Assembly: GCA_944383695.1 (NCBI GenBank)
Contig: CALWQP010000011.1
Span: forward strand, 1 to 64,000
Length of the DNA: 64,000 bases
Origin: an uncultured Mediterraneibacter sp.
GTDB taxonomy: Bacteria > Bacillota > Clostridia > Lachnospirales > Lachnospiraceae
Reading direction: 5' to 3'
How positions within the stretch are numbered: the stretch's first letter is position 1; the number at the start of each line of letters is the position of its first letter. Shown piece after piece: positions 18,501-25,953 of the stretch. The position numbers and the translations under genes were made by a program. A model generated the notes under the pieces. That model did no database searches. It worked only from the letters and a program-made list of their open reading frames with translations, and was not told the origin of the DNA.

Positions 18501-18818
18501 GAAGCGGTTATCGGCAACCTCAAGGCAGATACGCAATATGAGATCACAGTAAAAGCGTATGATGCGGCAGGCAATGTCTCTGTGGCAGCGTCCCTCACGG
18601 CTAAGACGGCGGCTGCGGGCTCGGGTAATGCACAGCAGCCGGGAAGCGGTACTGCGGGAGATGCGGTCACAGGCAATCCGACAGTAACAGCAGTGCAGAC
18701 CGGAGATGGGTCACCGATAGCAGTGTTCGTCATTGCTGCGGCGGCAGCGGTTACAGTGGCAGCCGCAGTCATCATGAGGCAGCCGCGCAGAAGGACTGTC
18801 AGAAGAAAAAGAAGATAA
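12588..18818 (+). CDS. Secreted endo-alpha-N-acetylgalactosaminidase (GH101)
   Basis: This 2076-residue enzyme should release core-1 Gal-beta-1,3-GalNAc from Ser/Thr of mucin-type glycoproteins. The ATG at 12588 gives a clean signal peptide (MKKVWKSLASVMLAVMMVIT) and follows AGAAAGGGA; an in-frame start at 12528 is possible. It has two related carbohydrate-binding modules (about 45-215 and 250-425), a CnaB-like fold (440-515), the GH101 N-terminal region with a calcium-type loop GDINGDGELDWND (757), and the catalytic barrel with the nucleophile candidate D979 in YLDVWYE and the acid/base candidate E1005 in STEFPYE. C-terminal galactose-binding domains (1250-1600), Big_2, CBM32 (about 1680-1835), Big_2, FN3 (1918-2005), AVQTGD (near 2036), a hydrophobic helix and a very basic tail follow. 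Its neighbour, the sialidase, would uncap its substrate. Confidence 0.93.
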   Translation: MKKVWKSLASVMLAVMMVITTVMTYLPSLEVLATPITKNMAHLKAGSGNGNGHFGGGTPEAFILSDRTDVTNENFSFTLKVGSTQTETRFRFVNKYVDDDNWSFIAYDGASGWLYQYELGGSGSWPGLSGLPALNQNDVVEVSGSYGTDGLSITVNNTTTKQSGTAIANNETFMSLAEQEGQIGFGAGTFGNQYTDIYFADVVVGDTNYETYDAWSLYKDGLAGQAWQPSVPVVVGDDGTEDPEPSTEGRKWITVQGGSNNGGGHAYGNASASAPALLLDNTRKMPVDGTLSLTLRPVTSQNWGVFYTYQDDNNWLYVGYDTASRWYYQYNLNGSGTYASISGLPEPVVGQEMSIVLTLSREQLAVTVNGTRVSQSVPNLLTLAEKIAGNGRFGVKTNGATKVEFADMKVDGTYCMDDEWVWCANRNGQITETYNTPVERVSGRVTNSSNEAIEGATVRFGVNSTVTDGDGNYVFEGLEVSEYNVAATAPGYQAYENTATVTENADNVFDIQLTEKTPINLSDYDSIASDYMTVYVGKEFPVVARYVLKDGEETIFRAQETQLSEIEINGASIVPTDVKVSNSGNSQSYSMTLKDADTGIDLSITVVISVDDNDLTWEVTELTKNEGCADIATIDIPQLNLVSVDAVETDAVFNGAKASNSTVSSGDREITWNDGFNPSTSDGYLYAFLTNGSLSAGLWSNSEIEGDQRVILNSGADTMSLSSAAWYYERGDKEGQKRTELDYPLSELPYAKVCIAGDINGDGELDWNDGALAFRDIMNIPQGSEAIKDLVNYRIVMNFASMVSNPYLTTADNIKKVYLATDGLPQAVMLKGYGSEGHDSANSEYAHIAEREGGVEGFQSLISIAHDYNTEIGVHINAQESYPESKSFNNTMVSNGASNGWGWLDQSYVIDKLWDLGSEARYKRLVQFYDRINGTDFYSGDWDAGEYVKESEGTLNATMEQISEDAATRDDNMDFIYLDVWYEDSWETRRIAEQINSLGWRFSTEFPYEGEYDSTWSHWATDAAYGGNTTKGYNSEIIRFIRNDQRDVQVINYPSFGGAADNPLLGGFRLYGFEGWGGDQDFNKYIRETFTENLPTKFLQHYYVTDWEDYADGESPTGNQEKQITLKNDDNDTVVVTRNEQQRSDSYIERTITLNGKKVLDDVEYLLPWTDSETGEEKLYHWNLEGGTTTWELQDDWAGLANVKVYALSDQGRGEEQVVSVENGSITLTAEAETAYVVLKGSSANTTKTLKADFGEADYVVDPGFNGYAGAGDALDGADWIGDIDDPSVVVEKASTGDQRLAFNSPSKDVAVTTQISGLKTGVEYVAEVYVDNESDSRAEIAVNTGSGSVSNYTMRSIASNYVKSDQKHSTNMQRMQVSFTAEGPTASLTLFREAGVGSTYMDDIRIVEITLNNYDENGNFTQDFESVVQGLYPFVLGPAQGVSDPVTHLSELNAPYTQAGWQNKKATDDVIEGEWSVKHHGANTGIIYQTIPQNFRFEAGKVYTVEFDYQSGPDKAYAMVIGDGTTYTLPTEEQYLEQKTGGGEANTGHVTMQVVGSGQTWIGLYENGSRANGVTATGGNDFILDNLRITVDEDAVAASIESTSLFVGETAAVSGSNLDQITWMNTDDSVAVMDADTMTVSALKAGQTTLTATYPDGTSDEFVITVSDSVQTEIPAEELGSFTATANTEESPVNEPTGGGTAVHAADGNSSTFWHSNWSTGFVVSEDNPAVLTVDLGQDTQIGGFRFQQRPSGTNGLVQQYSYKILDADKTLLAEGTSTEVPAGSQTGGAWVTAILADNVESARYIEISVEQGQGSFAAIAEVVPIRVQNVATGVTLPGEMTIEEGQTSALTATPDPEGTILKGLVWSSSDAGTAYVDRYGNVTGLKAGSAVITVSNAAGLEASCTVTVTAGENPPAGDTTAPTAPADLKATNITSSSITITWAASSDDTGIAGYEIFVNGISAGRVTGREAVIGNLKADTQYEITVKAYDAAGNVSVAASLTAKTAAAGSGNAQQPGSGTAGDAVTGNPTVTAVQTGDGSPIAVFVIAAAAAVTVAAAVIMRQPRRRTVRRKRR

Positions 18819-18835
18819 TATAAGAACAGTTATAA

Positions 18836-18869
18836 GGCGGTAAGGCTTTCAAAGTCTTGCCGTCTTTTT
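18836..18869 (+). terminator. Rho-independent terminator of the GH101 gene
   Basis: GGCGGTAAGGCTTT pairs with AAAGTCTTGCCGTC (some G-U pairs) and is followed by TTTTT. Confidence 0.85.
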
Positions 18870-18949
18870 ATATGGGGGTACATGAATCAGAGAGTATGAT
18901 GGAGCGTCTTCAAATCTGATGTAAATAAAAAGTGGTGTAAATAAAAAAG

Positions 18950-18978
18950 TTGACAAGCAGAAAATCCTGTATTATAAT
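18950..18978 (+). promoter_or_regulatory. Strong promoter of the wall-hydrolase gene
   Basis: TTGACA (18950-18955), 17 bp and TATAAT (18973-18978) are both perfect consensus boxes. The transcript would have an AT-rich leader of about 95 bases containing a 10-bp inverted repeat, TTTAAAATAT (19015-19024) and ATATTTTAAA (19031-19040), around a six-base loop. Confidence 0.8.
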
Positions 18979-19082
18979 GCGCTTCGTAACATTTTTGTAA
19001 TATCTGTAATATTATTTAAAATATGAGCATATATTTTAAAAGATATTTGTAAAGATATTGCAATAGGTTAGAGGAGGAGTAT

Positions 19083-19784
19083 ATGAAACATAATCAAAAC
19101 AGGCGTGTTCTGCTGTCTTTATATGCAGCAGCAAGCGCCCTGCTGCTGACGGGATTTACAAGTGTGGCAGCAGAAACAGACAGAAATGCGGAACAGAAAT
19201 CATACATCAGAGAGGAGCTTTTTCAATGGGATTTTGCCGAGACAGCAGGTGGGATCAGTGGAGAAGCAGTACAGGATACCAAGGAAGCAGTTCAGGCAGC
19301 ACACACAGCTTATCTCATAAAAGTGGAGGAAGAGAAAAAAGCGGCTGAAGAAGCCCGGCGGCTTGCAGAGGAACAGGCAGCGGCAGAGGCGAAGGCGGCC
19401 GAAGAAGCAGCGGCTGCGCAGGCGGCAGCGGAAGCCCAGGCAGTCAGTGTGGCTGCTTCAGAGCAGGAGCTTCTCGCGGCGCTCATTTACTGCGAGGCGG
19501 GCAACCAGCCCTATGAAGGACAGGTAGCCGTTGGCGCGGTGGTCATGAATCGGGTAAGGAGCGGCTCCTATCCGAATACGATCACAGAAGTGATCTATCA
19601 GTCCGGGCAGTTCGGGCCGGCGATGACAGGATGGTTGGATTCCGTGCTTGCCAGCGGCAGTTATTCGGACTCGGCAAGACAGGCGGCTGCGGATGCCATT
19701 GCAGGCAGCAATCCGGTAGGCGACTGCCTTTATTTCGGAAACGGAAACTGGGGGCTTCAGATTGGCGACCACTATTTCCATTAA
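19083..19784 (+). CDS. Secreted cell-wall hydrolase of the SleB/CwlJ (Hydrolase_2) family
   Basis: The 233-residue protein has a signal peptide (residues 1-30, ending near VAAE), an Ala/Glu-rich coiled-coil stalk (about 75-130) and a C-terminal Hydrolase_2 domain (about 135-233) with the family's YCEAGNQPYEGQVAVGAVVMNR start and a final YFGNGNWGLQIGDHYFH. The glutamate in YCEAG is the usual catalytic residue of this lytic-transglycosylase-like family. SleB and CwlJ act on spore cortex, but many clostridia have vegetative relatives with coiled-coil stalks, and this architecture fits the latter. AGGAGG sits just before the ATG. It is monocistronic. Confidence 0.88.
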   Translation: MKHNQNRRVLLSLYAAASALLLTGFTSVAAETDRNAEQKSYIREELFQWDFAETAGGISGEAVQDTKEAVQAAHTAYLIKVEEEKKAAEEARRLAEEQAAAEAKAAEEAAAAQAAAEAQAVSVAASEQELLAALIYCEAGNQPYEGQVAVGAVVMNRVRSGSYPNTITEVIYQSGQFGPAMTGWLDSVLASGSYSDSARQAAADAIAGSNPVGDCLYFGNGNWGLQIGDHYFH

Positions 19785-19801
19785 GCAAAATGTGTTATAA
19801 T

Positions 19802-19847
19802 GCAGGGGACAGCATCGGGAGAGGCCGACACTGTCCCCTGTATTTTT
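19802..19847 (+). terminator. Rho-independent terminator
   Basis: GCAGGGGACAG pairs with CTGTCCCCTG, followed by TATTTTT. Confidence 0.85.
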
Positions 19848-19901
19848 AACCAGGGTGGGAACACTTTGCAGGGAAGGAAATGAGTGACAGAGGAGAAAAG
19901 A

Positions 19902-20396
19902 ATGATGGCTGTAAAGGTGAAGAAATATGAAAAAAAGGATGTGAAAGACGCAGTCATGATCTGGAATCAGGTCGTAGAAGACGGCGTGGCGTTTCCTCAG
20001 ACAGAACTGCTGACTGAGGAGAGCGGGCACGCGTTTTTTGAGGAACAGTCTTTCACAGGAATCGCATATGATGTGATGACCGGACAGACTGTTGGTCTCT
20101 ATATCCTGCATCCCAACAATATCGGCCGGTGCGGCCACATCTGCAATGCCAGCTATGCGGTGCGGGCAGATGTGCGGGGGCAGCGCGTAGGAGAGATTTT
20201 GGTAAAACACTGCATGGAAAAAGGAAAAGAACTTGGGTTCCACATCCTTCAGTTCAACGCAGTAGTCAGCAGCAACACGTATGCCCTGAAGCTTTATAAA
20301 AAGCTGGGATTTGTGCAGCTTGGGGTCATACCGGGCGGCTTCCTTATGAAAGACGGGCATTATGAAGATATCATTCCCCACTATCATGTACTATAG
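19902..20396 (+). CDS. GNAT-family N-acetyltransferase
   Basis: The 164-residue protein has a GNAT fold. The acetyl-CoA binding loop is in VRADVRGQRVGEILVKHCME (an R/Q-x-x-G-x-G-like motif about residue 95), with the following helix and C-terminal strand NTYALKLYKKLGF. The start at 19902 is chosen because AGAGGAGAAAAG precedes it; a GTG eighteen bases upstream is possible. The acceptor is unknown: members of this group include phosphinothricin-type and protein N-acetyltransferases. It converges on the YitT gene with a 29-base gap and no obvious terminator. Confidence 0.82.
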   Translation: MMAVKVKKYEKKDVKDAVMIWNQVVEDGVAFPQTELLTEESGHAFFEEQSFTGIAYDVMTGQTVGLYILHPNNIGRCGHICNASYAVRADVRGQRVGEILVKHCMEKGKELGFHILQFNAVVSSNTYALKLYKKLGFVQLGVIPGGFLMKDGHYEDIIPHYHVL

Positions 20397-20425
20397 CGGG
20401 CTCACACCTTCCGGATGATCATACG

Positions 20426-21268
20426 CTATACGCTGTGGAAGCCTTTTCCGATGATTTCGCTCGTATTTGAGATCAGGATAAAGGCTTCTTTGTCGTTTTC
20501 CCGGATATAATTTCTCAGACGGACTGCCTGTACCCGGTTCAAGGCAGTAAAAATGATGTATTTGTCTTTCCCTGAATAGGCGCCTTTTGCGTGACAGACA
20601 CTGGCGCTCCGACCGAGGGTGTGGACGATGAAAGCACAGATCGGGCCTGGGTTGTCGCACACGACATTAAAATATTTGGACAGGTTAAAACTCTCGATAA
20701 AAGTATCGATCATGAAAGAGCGGATCGCTAGACCGAGAAGAGAATATAATCCTGTCTCTATGTCAAATACAAAGAATCCGGCTCCAGTAATCAATGCATC
20801 AGATATGAGGAGCGCCCGCCCGATGTCAAAGCTGGAATATTTCTTCAGGATCATGGCAATGATATCCGTGCCTCCGCTGGAAGCGCCGATGTTGAACAGG
20901 ATGGCGGAACCCAGCGCAGGGAGGGCAATGGCAAAGCACAGTTCCAGCATGGGCTGATCAGTGAAGGGAGAAGTCATGGGGTAAAAGCGCTCCATAGCTG
21001 AGAGGGCGACTGAGAGCAGGATGCTGCAGTACGCGGTCTTTGCGGCGAATTTTTTCCCAAGGATGATCAGGCCGATGACCAGGAGGAGCATGCTAGTGAC
21101 CAGGTTGAAATCTCCGGCAGAGATCAGACCGGTCTTTGCGACGAGGACTGCCAGGCCGGTGATGCCGCCGAAGGTGAAATTATTTGTAAATTTGAAAAAA
21201 TAAGTTCCGACTGCAATAAGGAGCGTGCTGAAAGTGAGCAGAAAGAAATATTGGAATTTGTTTTTCAT
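20426..21268 (-). CDS. YitT family membrane protein
   Basis: The 280-residue protein has five N-terminal membrane helices (about residues 5-185, with the family run FTFGGITGLAVLV and the GASSGGTDIIAMIL loop) and a C-terminal soluble DUF2179 domain (about 215-280, with YFNVVCDNP and ALNRVQAVRLRNYIRENDKEAFI). YitT-like proteins are widespread in Firmicutes, but their transported substrate or role is not settled. The ATG at 21268 is preceded by AGGGGG. It is divergent from enolase. Confidence 0.88.
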   Translation of the reverse strand: MKNKFQYFFLLTFSTLLIAVGTYFFKFTNNFTFGGITGLAVLVAKTGLISAGDFNLVTSMLLLVIGLIILGKKFAAKTAYCSILLSVALSAMERFYPMTSPFTDQPMLELCFAIALPALGSAILFNIGASSGGTDIIAMILKKYSSFDIGRALLISDALITGAGFFVFDIETGLYSLLGLAIRSFMIDTFIESFNLSKYFNVVCDNPGPICAFIVHTLGRSASVCHAKGAYSGKDKYIIFTALNRVQAVRLRNYIRENDKEAFILISNTSEIIGKGFHSV

Positions 21269-21452
21269 AGTAATCCCCCTGTTCTCTCTGCACCTTGGGC
21301 AGAGAAAATCGATCTGTAATAATATATCTACCCGAATTGTAATCTCTGGAATATGAAAAGTCAACGCATTAAGAAATGAAGGGAAGGAGAGAATATACAC
21401 TGAAACGAAAGGTGATTGCGGAAATATATTTCAGATCAGGAGGATACAGAAC

Positions 21453-22730
21453 ATGGACCGACATTTACTTATTAGAGATATATTTGCAAGGGAAATCCTT
21501 GACTCAAGGGGGAATCCTACGATTGAAGCGGAGGTGCTGGCTGGGGAGGATATCGTCGGCAGGGCGGCGGTTCCCTCCGGGGCTTCCACCGGGAGATATG
21601 AGGCAGTGGAGCTCAGGGACAGGGACGAGCGCTACAATGGCAGAGGGGTGGAACATGCCGTGGAGAATGTAAACAGTCGGCTTGCGCATACGATCATAGG
21701 AATGAATGTCTTTGACCAGGAGGAAATCGACTGTGCGCTGATCCGGGCGGATGGAACAGCGGACAAGGGAAACCTGGGGGCAAACGCACTGCTGGGCGTG
21801 TCCATGGCAGCGGCGCGGGCGGCTTCTGAGGCCTTAAAGATGCCGCTGTACCGGTATCTGGGCGGCGTGCGCGCAGGGAAAATCCCTGTGCCTATGATGA
21901 ATATACTAAACGGCGGAGCGCATGCAGACAACATGCTGGATATCCAGGAATTTATGATCGTTCCGGCAGGGGAGAACAGGATTTTCCGTGAACAGCTCCG
22001 AATCTGCGTGGAAGTCTACCATGCGCTGAAGGAGGTTCTGAGGGAGAAAGGACTCTCTACTGCCGTGGGAGATGAAGGCGGATTCGCGCCGGAACTTACG
22101 GATACACGTGAGGCGCTGCGCGCCATAAGAGATGCGGTGGAACGCGCGGGATACCGATTCGGACGGGACATTAAAATTGCTCTGGATGTAGCGGCGTCTG
22201 AGCTTTATGACCCTGGGCAGCAGGCATATGTTTTCCGTGGGGAGGGCATCAGGACAACAGAGGAAATGATGCGCTATTACGAAGAGCTGATTTCAGAGTT
22301 TCCCATCTGCTCGATAGAAGATCCACTCGACCAGGAGGACTGGAAAGGCTGGCAGGTCTTGACAGAGCGGATCGGGAGCAAAGTCCAGCTCGTGGGAGAT
22401 GACCTCTTTGTTACCAATAAAGAGCGCCTGGAAAAAGGGATACGGCTGGGAGCGGCAAATGCCGTTCTGGTCAAGGTTAACCAGATCGGAACCCTCACAG
22501 AAGCGTTCGAGACGATAAAGACTGCACAGGATGCCGGATACCGGACGATCATTTCGCACCGGTCAGGGGAGACAGAGGATACGTTCATCGCTGATATCGC
22601 GGTCGCATTTAATGCAGGTCAGATCAAGACAGGAGCGCCCTGCCGGTCTGAGAGGGTGGCAAAATACAACCGGCTCCTGCGGATCGAAGAAAAACTGGGG
22701 AAAATTTGGCCTGACGAAGAAATCCATTGA
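21453..22730 (+). CDS. eno: Enolase (phosphopyruvate hydratase)
   Basis: This 425-residue protein interconverts 2-phosphoglycerate and phosphoenolpyruvate in glycolysis. It has the N-terminal [13 protein letters not shown] signature, [11 protein letters not shown], the metal-binding set (the D in [11 protein letters not shown], the E in [11 protein letters not shown] and the D in LVGDDLF) and the C-terminal [19 protein letters not shown] with [18 protein letters not shown]. Length and motifs are complete. AGGAGGA lies upstream of the ATG. It is monocistronic and ends at a good terminator. The 184-base gap to yitT must hold promoters for both directions. Confidence 0.97.
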   Translation: MDRHLLIRDIFAREILDSRGNPTIEAEVLAGEDIVGRAAVPSGASTGRYEAVELRDRDERYNGRGVEHAVENVNSRLAHTIIGMNVFDQEEIDCALIRADGTADKGNLGANALLGVSMAAARAASEALKMPLYRYLGGVRAGKIPVPMMNILNGGAHADNMLDIQEFMIVPAGENRIFREQLRICVEVYHALKEVLREKGLSTAVGDEGGFAPELTDTREALRAIRDAVERAGYRFGRDIKIALDVAASELYDPGQQAYVFRGEGIRTTEEMMRYYEELISEFPICSIEDPLDQEDWKGWQVLTERIGSKVQLVGDDLFVTNKERLEKGIRLGAANAVLVKVNQIGTLTEAFETIKTAQDAGYRTIISHRSGETEDTFIADIAVAFNAGQIKTGAPCRSERVAKYNRLLRIEEKLGKIWPDEEIH

Positions 22731-22741
22731 CAGATGCACAG

Positions 22742-22792
22742 ACATCCCATATCATTGTATAAATTCATCGTACAATGTGCGGGATGTTTTTT
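22742..22792 (+). terminator. Rho-independent terminator of eno
   Basis: ACATCCC with CATTGTA pairs with TACAATG and GGGATGT, followed by TTTTT. Confidence 0.85.
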
Positions 22793-22923
22793 AATTCCTC
22801 AGAAACGGAAGTTAATGCAATGGATGAGAACCGCTCTTTTATAATCGCTGCGTTAGTGGTATACTATGGAAGTAAGAGTTTTGGACTATCTGGGAGAATG
22901 AAGAAGACAAGGAGATTAAAGAT

Positions 22924-25920
22924 ATGAGCATCTATGACCTTACAGCATATGAAGTAATACAGGAGAAAAATCTAGCCGGCCTGAAATCTCAGGGAGTGCT
23001 GTTGCGGCACAAAAAGACCGGGGCACGAGTGCTCCTTATGGAAAACGACGATGAGAACAAGGTGTTTGCGATCGGTTTTCGGACCCCGCCGCCGGACAGC
23101 ACGGGAGTGCCTCACATCATGGAGCATTCTGTTCTGTGCGGGTCCCGGGACTTCCCGGTGAAAGACCCGTTCGTGGAGCTGGTCAAGGGTTCTCTCAACA
23201 CCTTTCTAAACGCAATGACCTATCCGGATAAGACCGTATACCCGGTGGCGAGCTGCAATGACAAAGACTTCCAGAATCTGATGCATGTATATATGGATGC
23301 GGTGTTTTATCCCAATATCTATCAGAGCGACAAGACGTTCCGCCAGGAAGGTTGGAGCTATAAGCTGGATAACGGGGAGGCTGACCTGGAGATCAGCGGT
23401 GTAGTTTACAATGAGATGAAGGGAGCGTTCTCATCCCCGGAGGGGGTACTGGACCGGGTGATTTTAAATTCCCTCTTCCCGGATACGTCCTACGCAAATG
23501 AATCCGGCGGAGACCCGGAGGTGATCCCGGAGCTGACGTATGAGCAGTTCCTTGATTTCCACAGAAAATATTATCATCCGTCCAACAGCTATATCTACCT
23601 CTACGGAGATATGGATATGGAAGAAAAACTGAGGTGGCTGGATGAAAAGTATCTGTCTGGCTTTGATCAGAGCCAGGTCGACTCAGAGATCAAATATCAG
23701 AAACCATTTTCAGAGATGAAAGAGGTCGTGCAGGAATATTCCATAGCAAGCGATGAAAATGAAGCGGATAATACTTATCTTTCCTATAATAAAGTGATCG
23801 GTACGTCTTTAGATGAAAAGCTTTATCTAGCTTTTCAGATTCTGGATTATGCGCTGTTGTCCGCGCCCGGCGCACCGTTGAAAAAGGCTCTCCTTGATGC
23901 GGGGATCGGAAAAGATATCATGGGTTCCTATGATAATGGCGTGTACCAGCCCATTTTTTCCGTGATATCTAAAAATGCCAACATGGAGCAGAAAGAAGAT
24001 TTTATCCGGGTGATCGAAGATACACTGAAAGATATCGCAGAAGAAGGAATAGACGAGAAAGCGGTCCGTGCGGGCATCAATTACTATGAGTTCCGTTTCA
24101 GGGAGGCGGATTTTGGCAGCTATCCGAGAGGCCTGATGTATGGGCTTCAGATGTTTGACAGCTGGCTCTACGATGAAGAGAAGCCGTTTATCCATATGGA
24201 GGCGATCCCTACCTTTGAATTTTTGAAAAGCCAGGTGGGGACAGGATATTTCGAAGATTTGATCCGGAAATACCTGCTGGACAACTCCCACGGCGCTATC
24301 GTGATCATCCGTCCGGAGCGGGGCCGCACGGCAAGGATGGACAAGGAACTTGCAGATAAACTGAAGGCATATAAGGAGAGCCTGACGGCAGAGGAAGTGA
24401 ACGCTCTCGTCCGCGCGACAGCGGAGCTGGAGGCGTATCAGGAAGAGGAGTCCGCTCTGGAGGATCTGGCAAAGATTCCTGTGCTGAAGCGGGAGGACAT
24501 TTCCAAAGAGACTGCCCCGATCTGCAATACGGAGATGGACGCAGATGGGGTGAAAATGGTGCACCACAATGTTGAGACGAACGGCATCGGATATGTGACG
24601 CTCATGTTCGATCTGTCCGGCATTGAGGAAAAGATGCTGCCCTATGTGGGAATCCTGCAGAGCGTGCTGGGCATCATTGATACGACAAACTATGAATACG
24701 GCGCACTATTTAATGAAATCAACGTGCACACAGGAGGGATCGGGACCTCGCTGGAACTCTATGCGGACGTCACAAAAGTAAAAGAAAAAGAATTCCGCGC
24801 TACATTTGAGATGAAAGGAAAAGCCCTGTACCCGAAGATGGACGTGCTCTTTTCCATGATGAGAGAGATTCTTATGGAGTCCAGACTGGGGGATGAGAAG
24901 CGTTTAAAAGAAATCCTTGCAATGCTCAGGTCCAGGCTTCAGATGTCCTTTCTCTCATCCGGGCACACCACGGCAGCCCTGCGGGCGCTGTCATACACAT
25001 CGCCTATTGCCAAATTCAAGGACGACACAGATGGCATCGGATTTTATGAAGTGGTAAAGGCGATAGAAGAGGATTTTGAAGGTCAGAAAGACGAACTGAT
25101 CCGGAACCTGGAAGAAATCTCGCGGAAAATCTTCCGTGCAGATAACATGATGGTCAGCTACACTTCGGCAGAAGAAGGGCTGCATCCGATGAAAACGGTG
25201 TTCGGCGCAGTCGGAAACGGACTGAATGACAGTGTGGATGCAGGCGTCAGCGCAGCGGGTGTCAATGCGGCAGACGGAGATAAGGGTTCAGATGCAGCAG
25301 AGTACGGCTCAAAGGAGACTTCGTGCGTGATCCACTGCCGGAAGCGGAACGAAGGGTTTAAGACCTCCTCTAAAGTACAGTATGTGGCAAGAGCAGGCAA
25401 CTTTATCGATGGCGGCGCGGAATATACCGGCGCGCTGCAGATATTAAAGGTCATTTTAAGCTACGACTATCTCTGGCAGAATGTCCGCGTCAAGGGCGGA
25501 GCTTATGGCTGCATGAGCAATTTCAACCGGATCGGGGAAGGCTATCTGATCTCCTATCGGGACCCGAACCTTGAGAAAACGATGGAGATTTACGAGGGCG
25601 TTGTGGACTACCTGGAGAATTTCAATGTAGACGACCGCGATATGAACAAGTTCATCATCGGTACGATCAGTAATATCGACCGCCCTATGAACCCGGCGGC
25701 AAAAGGAAACCGCTCCATGAACCTGTATATGAACCGAGTGACAGAAGAGATGATACGAGAAGAAAGAGAGCAGATACTGACCGCTGGACAGAGTGATATC
25801 CGGGCACTGGCAAAAGTGGTGAAGGCAATGCTGGACGAAAAACTTATCTGCGTCATCGGAAGCGAAGAGAAGATCGAAGAGTGCAGGGAGATGTTCGGGG
25901 AAGTACGGACATTGAGCTAA
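22924..25920 (+). CDS. M16C-family zinc metallopeptidase (presequence-protease-like)
   Basis: This 998-residue protein is a fused-repeat peptidase of the insulinase superfamily. The inverted zinc motif HxxEH is seen in PHIMEHSVLCGS (about residue 63), with the downstream glutamate in VVYNEMKGAFS. Two M16 halves and the M16C-associated linker follow, as in presequence protease and the clostridial Cym1-like peptidases that degrade short peptides in the cytoplasm. There is no signal peptide. An Asp/Ala/Gly-rich stretch (about residues 764-795) interrupts the second half. It is upstream of era with a 33-base gap, so they may be co-transcribed. Confidence 0.92.
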   Translation: MSIYDLTAYEVIQEKNLAGLKSQGVLLRHKKTGARVLLMENDDENKVFAIGFRTPPPDSTGVPHIMEHSVLCGSRDFPVKDPFVELVKGSLNTFLNAMTYPDKTVYPVASCNDKDFQNLMHVYMDAVFYPNIYQSDKTFRQEGWSYKLDNGEADLEISGVVYNEMKGAFSSPEGVLDRVILNSLFPDTSYANESGGDPEVIPELTYEQFLDFHRKYYHPSNSYIYLYGDMDMEEKLRWLDEKYLSGFDQSQVDSEIKYQKPFSEMKEVVQEYSIASDENEADNTYLSYNKVIGTSLDEKLYLAFQILDYALLSAPGAPLKKALLDAGIGKDIMGSYDNGVYQPIFSVISKNANMEQKEDFIRVIEDTLKDIAEEGIDEKAVRAGINYYEFRFREADFGSYPRGLMYGLQMFDSWLYDEEKPFIHMEAIPTFEFLKSQVGTGYFEDLIRKYLLDNSHGAIVIIRPERGRTARMDKELADKLKAYKESLTAEEVNALVRATAELEAYQEEESALEDLAKIPVLKREDISKETAPICNTEMDADGVKMVHHNVETNGIGYVTLMFDLSGIEEKMLPYVGILQSVLGIIDTTNYEYGALFNEINVHTGGIGTSLELYADVTKVKEKEFRATFEMKGKALYPKMDVLFSMMREILMESRLGDEKRLKEILAMLRSRLQMSFLSSGHTTAALRALSYTSPIAKFKDDTDGIGFYEVVKAIEEDFEGQKDELIRNLEEISRKIFRADNMMVSYTSAEEGLHPMKTVFGAVGNGLNDSVDAGVSAAGVNAADGDKGSDAAEYGSKETSCVIHCRKRNEGFKTSSKVQYVARAGNFIDGGAEYTGALQILKVILSYDYLWQNVRVKGGAYGCMSNFNRIGEGYLISYRDPNLEKTMEIYEGVVDYLENFNVDDRDMNKFIIGTISNIDRPMNPAAKGNRSMNLYMNRVTEEMIREEREQILTAGQSDIRALAKVVKAMLDEKLICVIGSEEKIEECREMFGEVRTLS

Positions 25921-25953
25921 AAGGGGTCAGTCCCATTTACAAAAGGAGTGTGT

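Noticed and set aside
19851..19864. A T-box-like sequence AGGGTGGGAACACT before the GNAT gene
   Set aside because: It matches only part of the AGGGTGGNACCGCG consensus; no specifier stem or terminator lies around it and the gene is not a synthetase.
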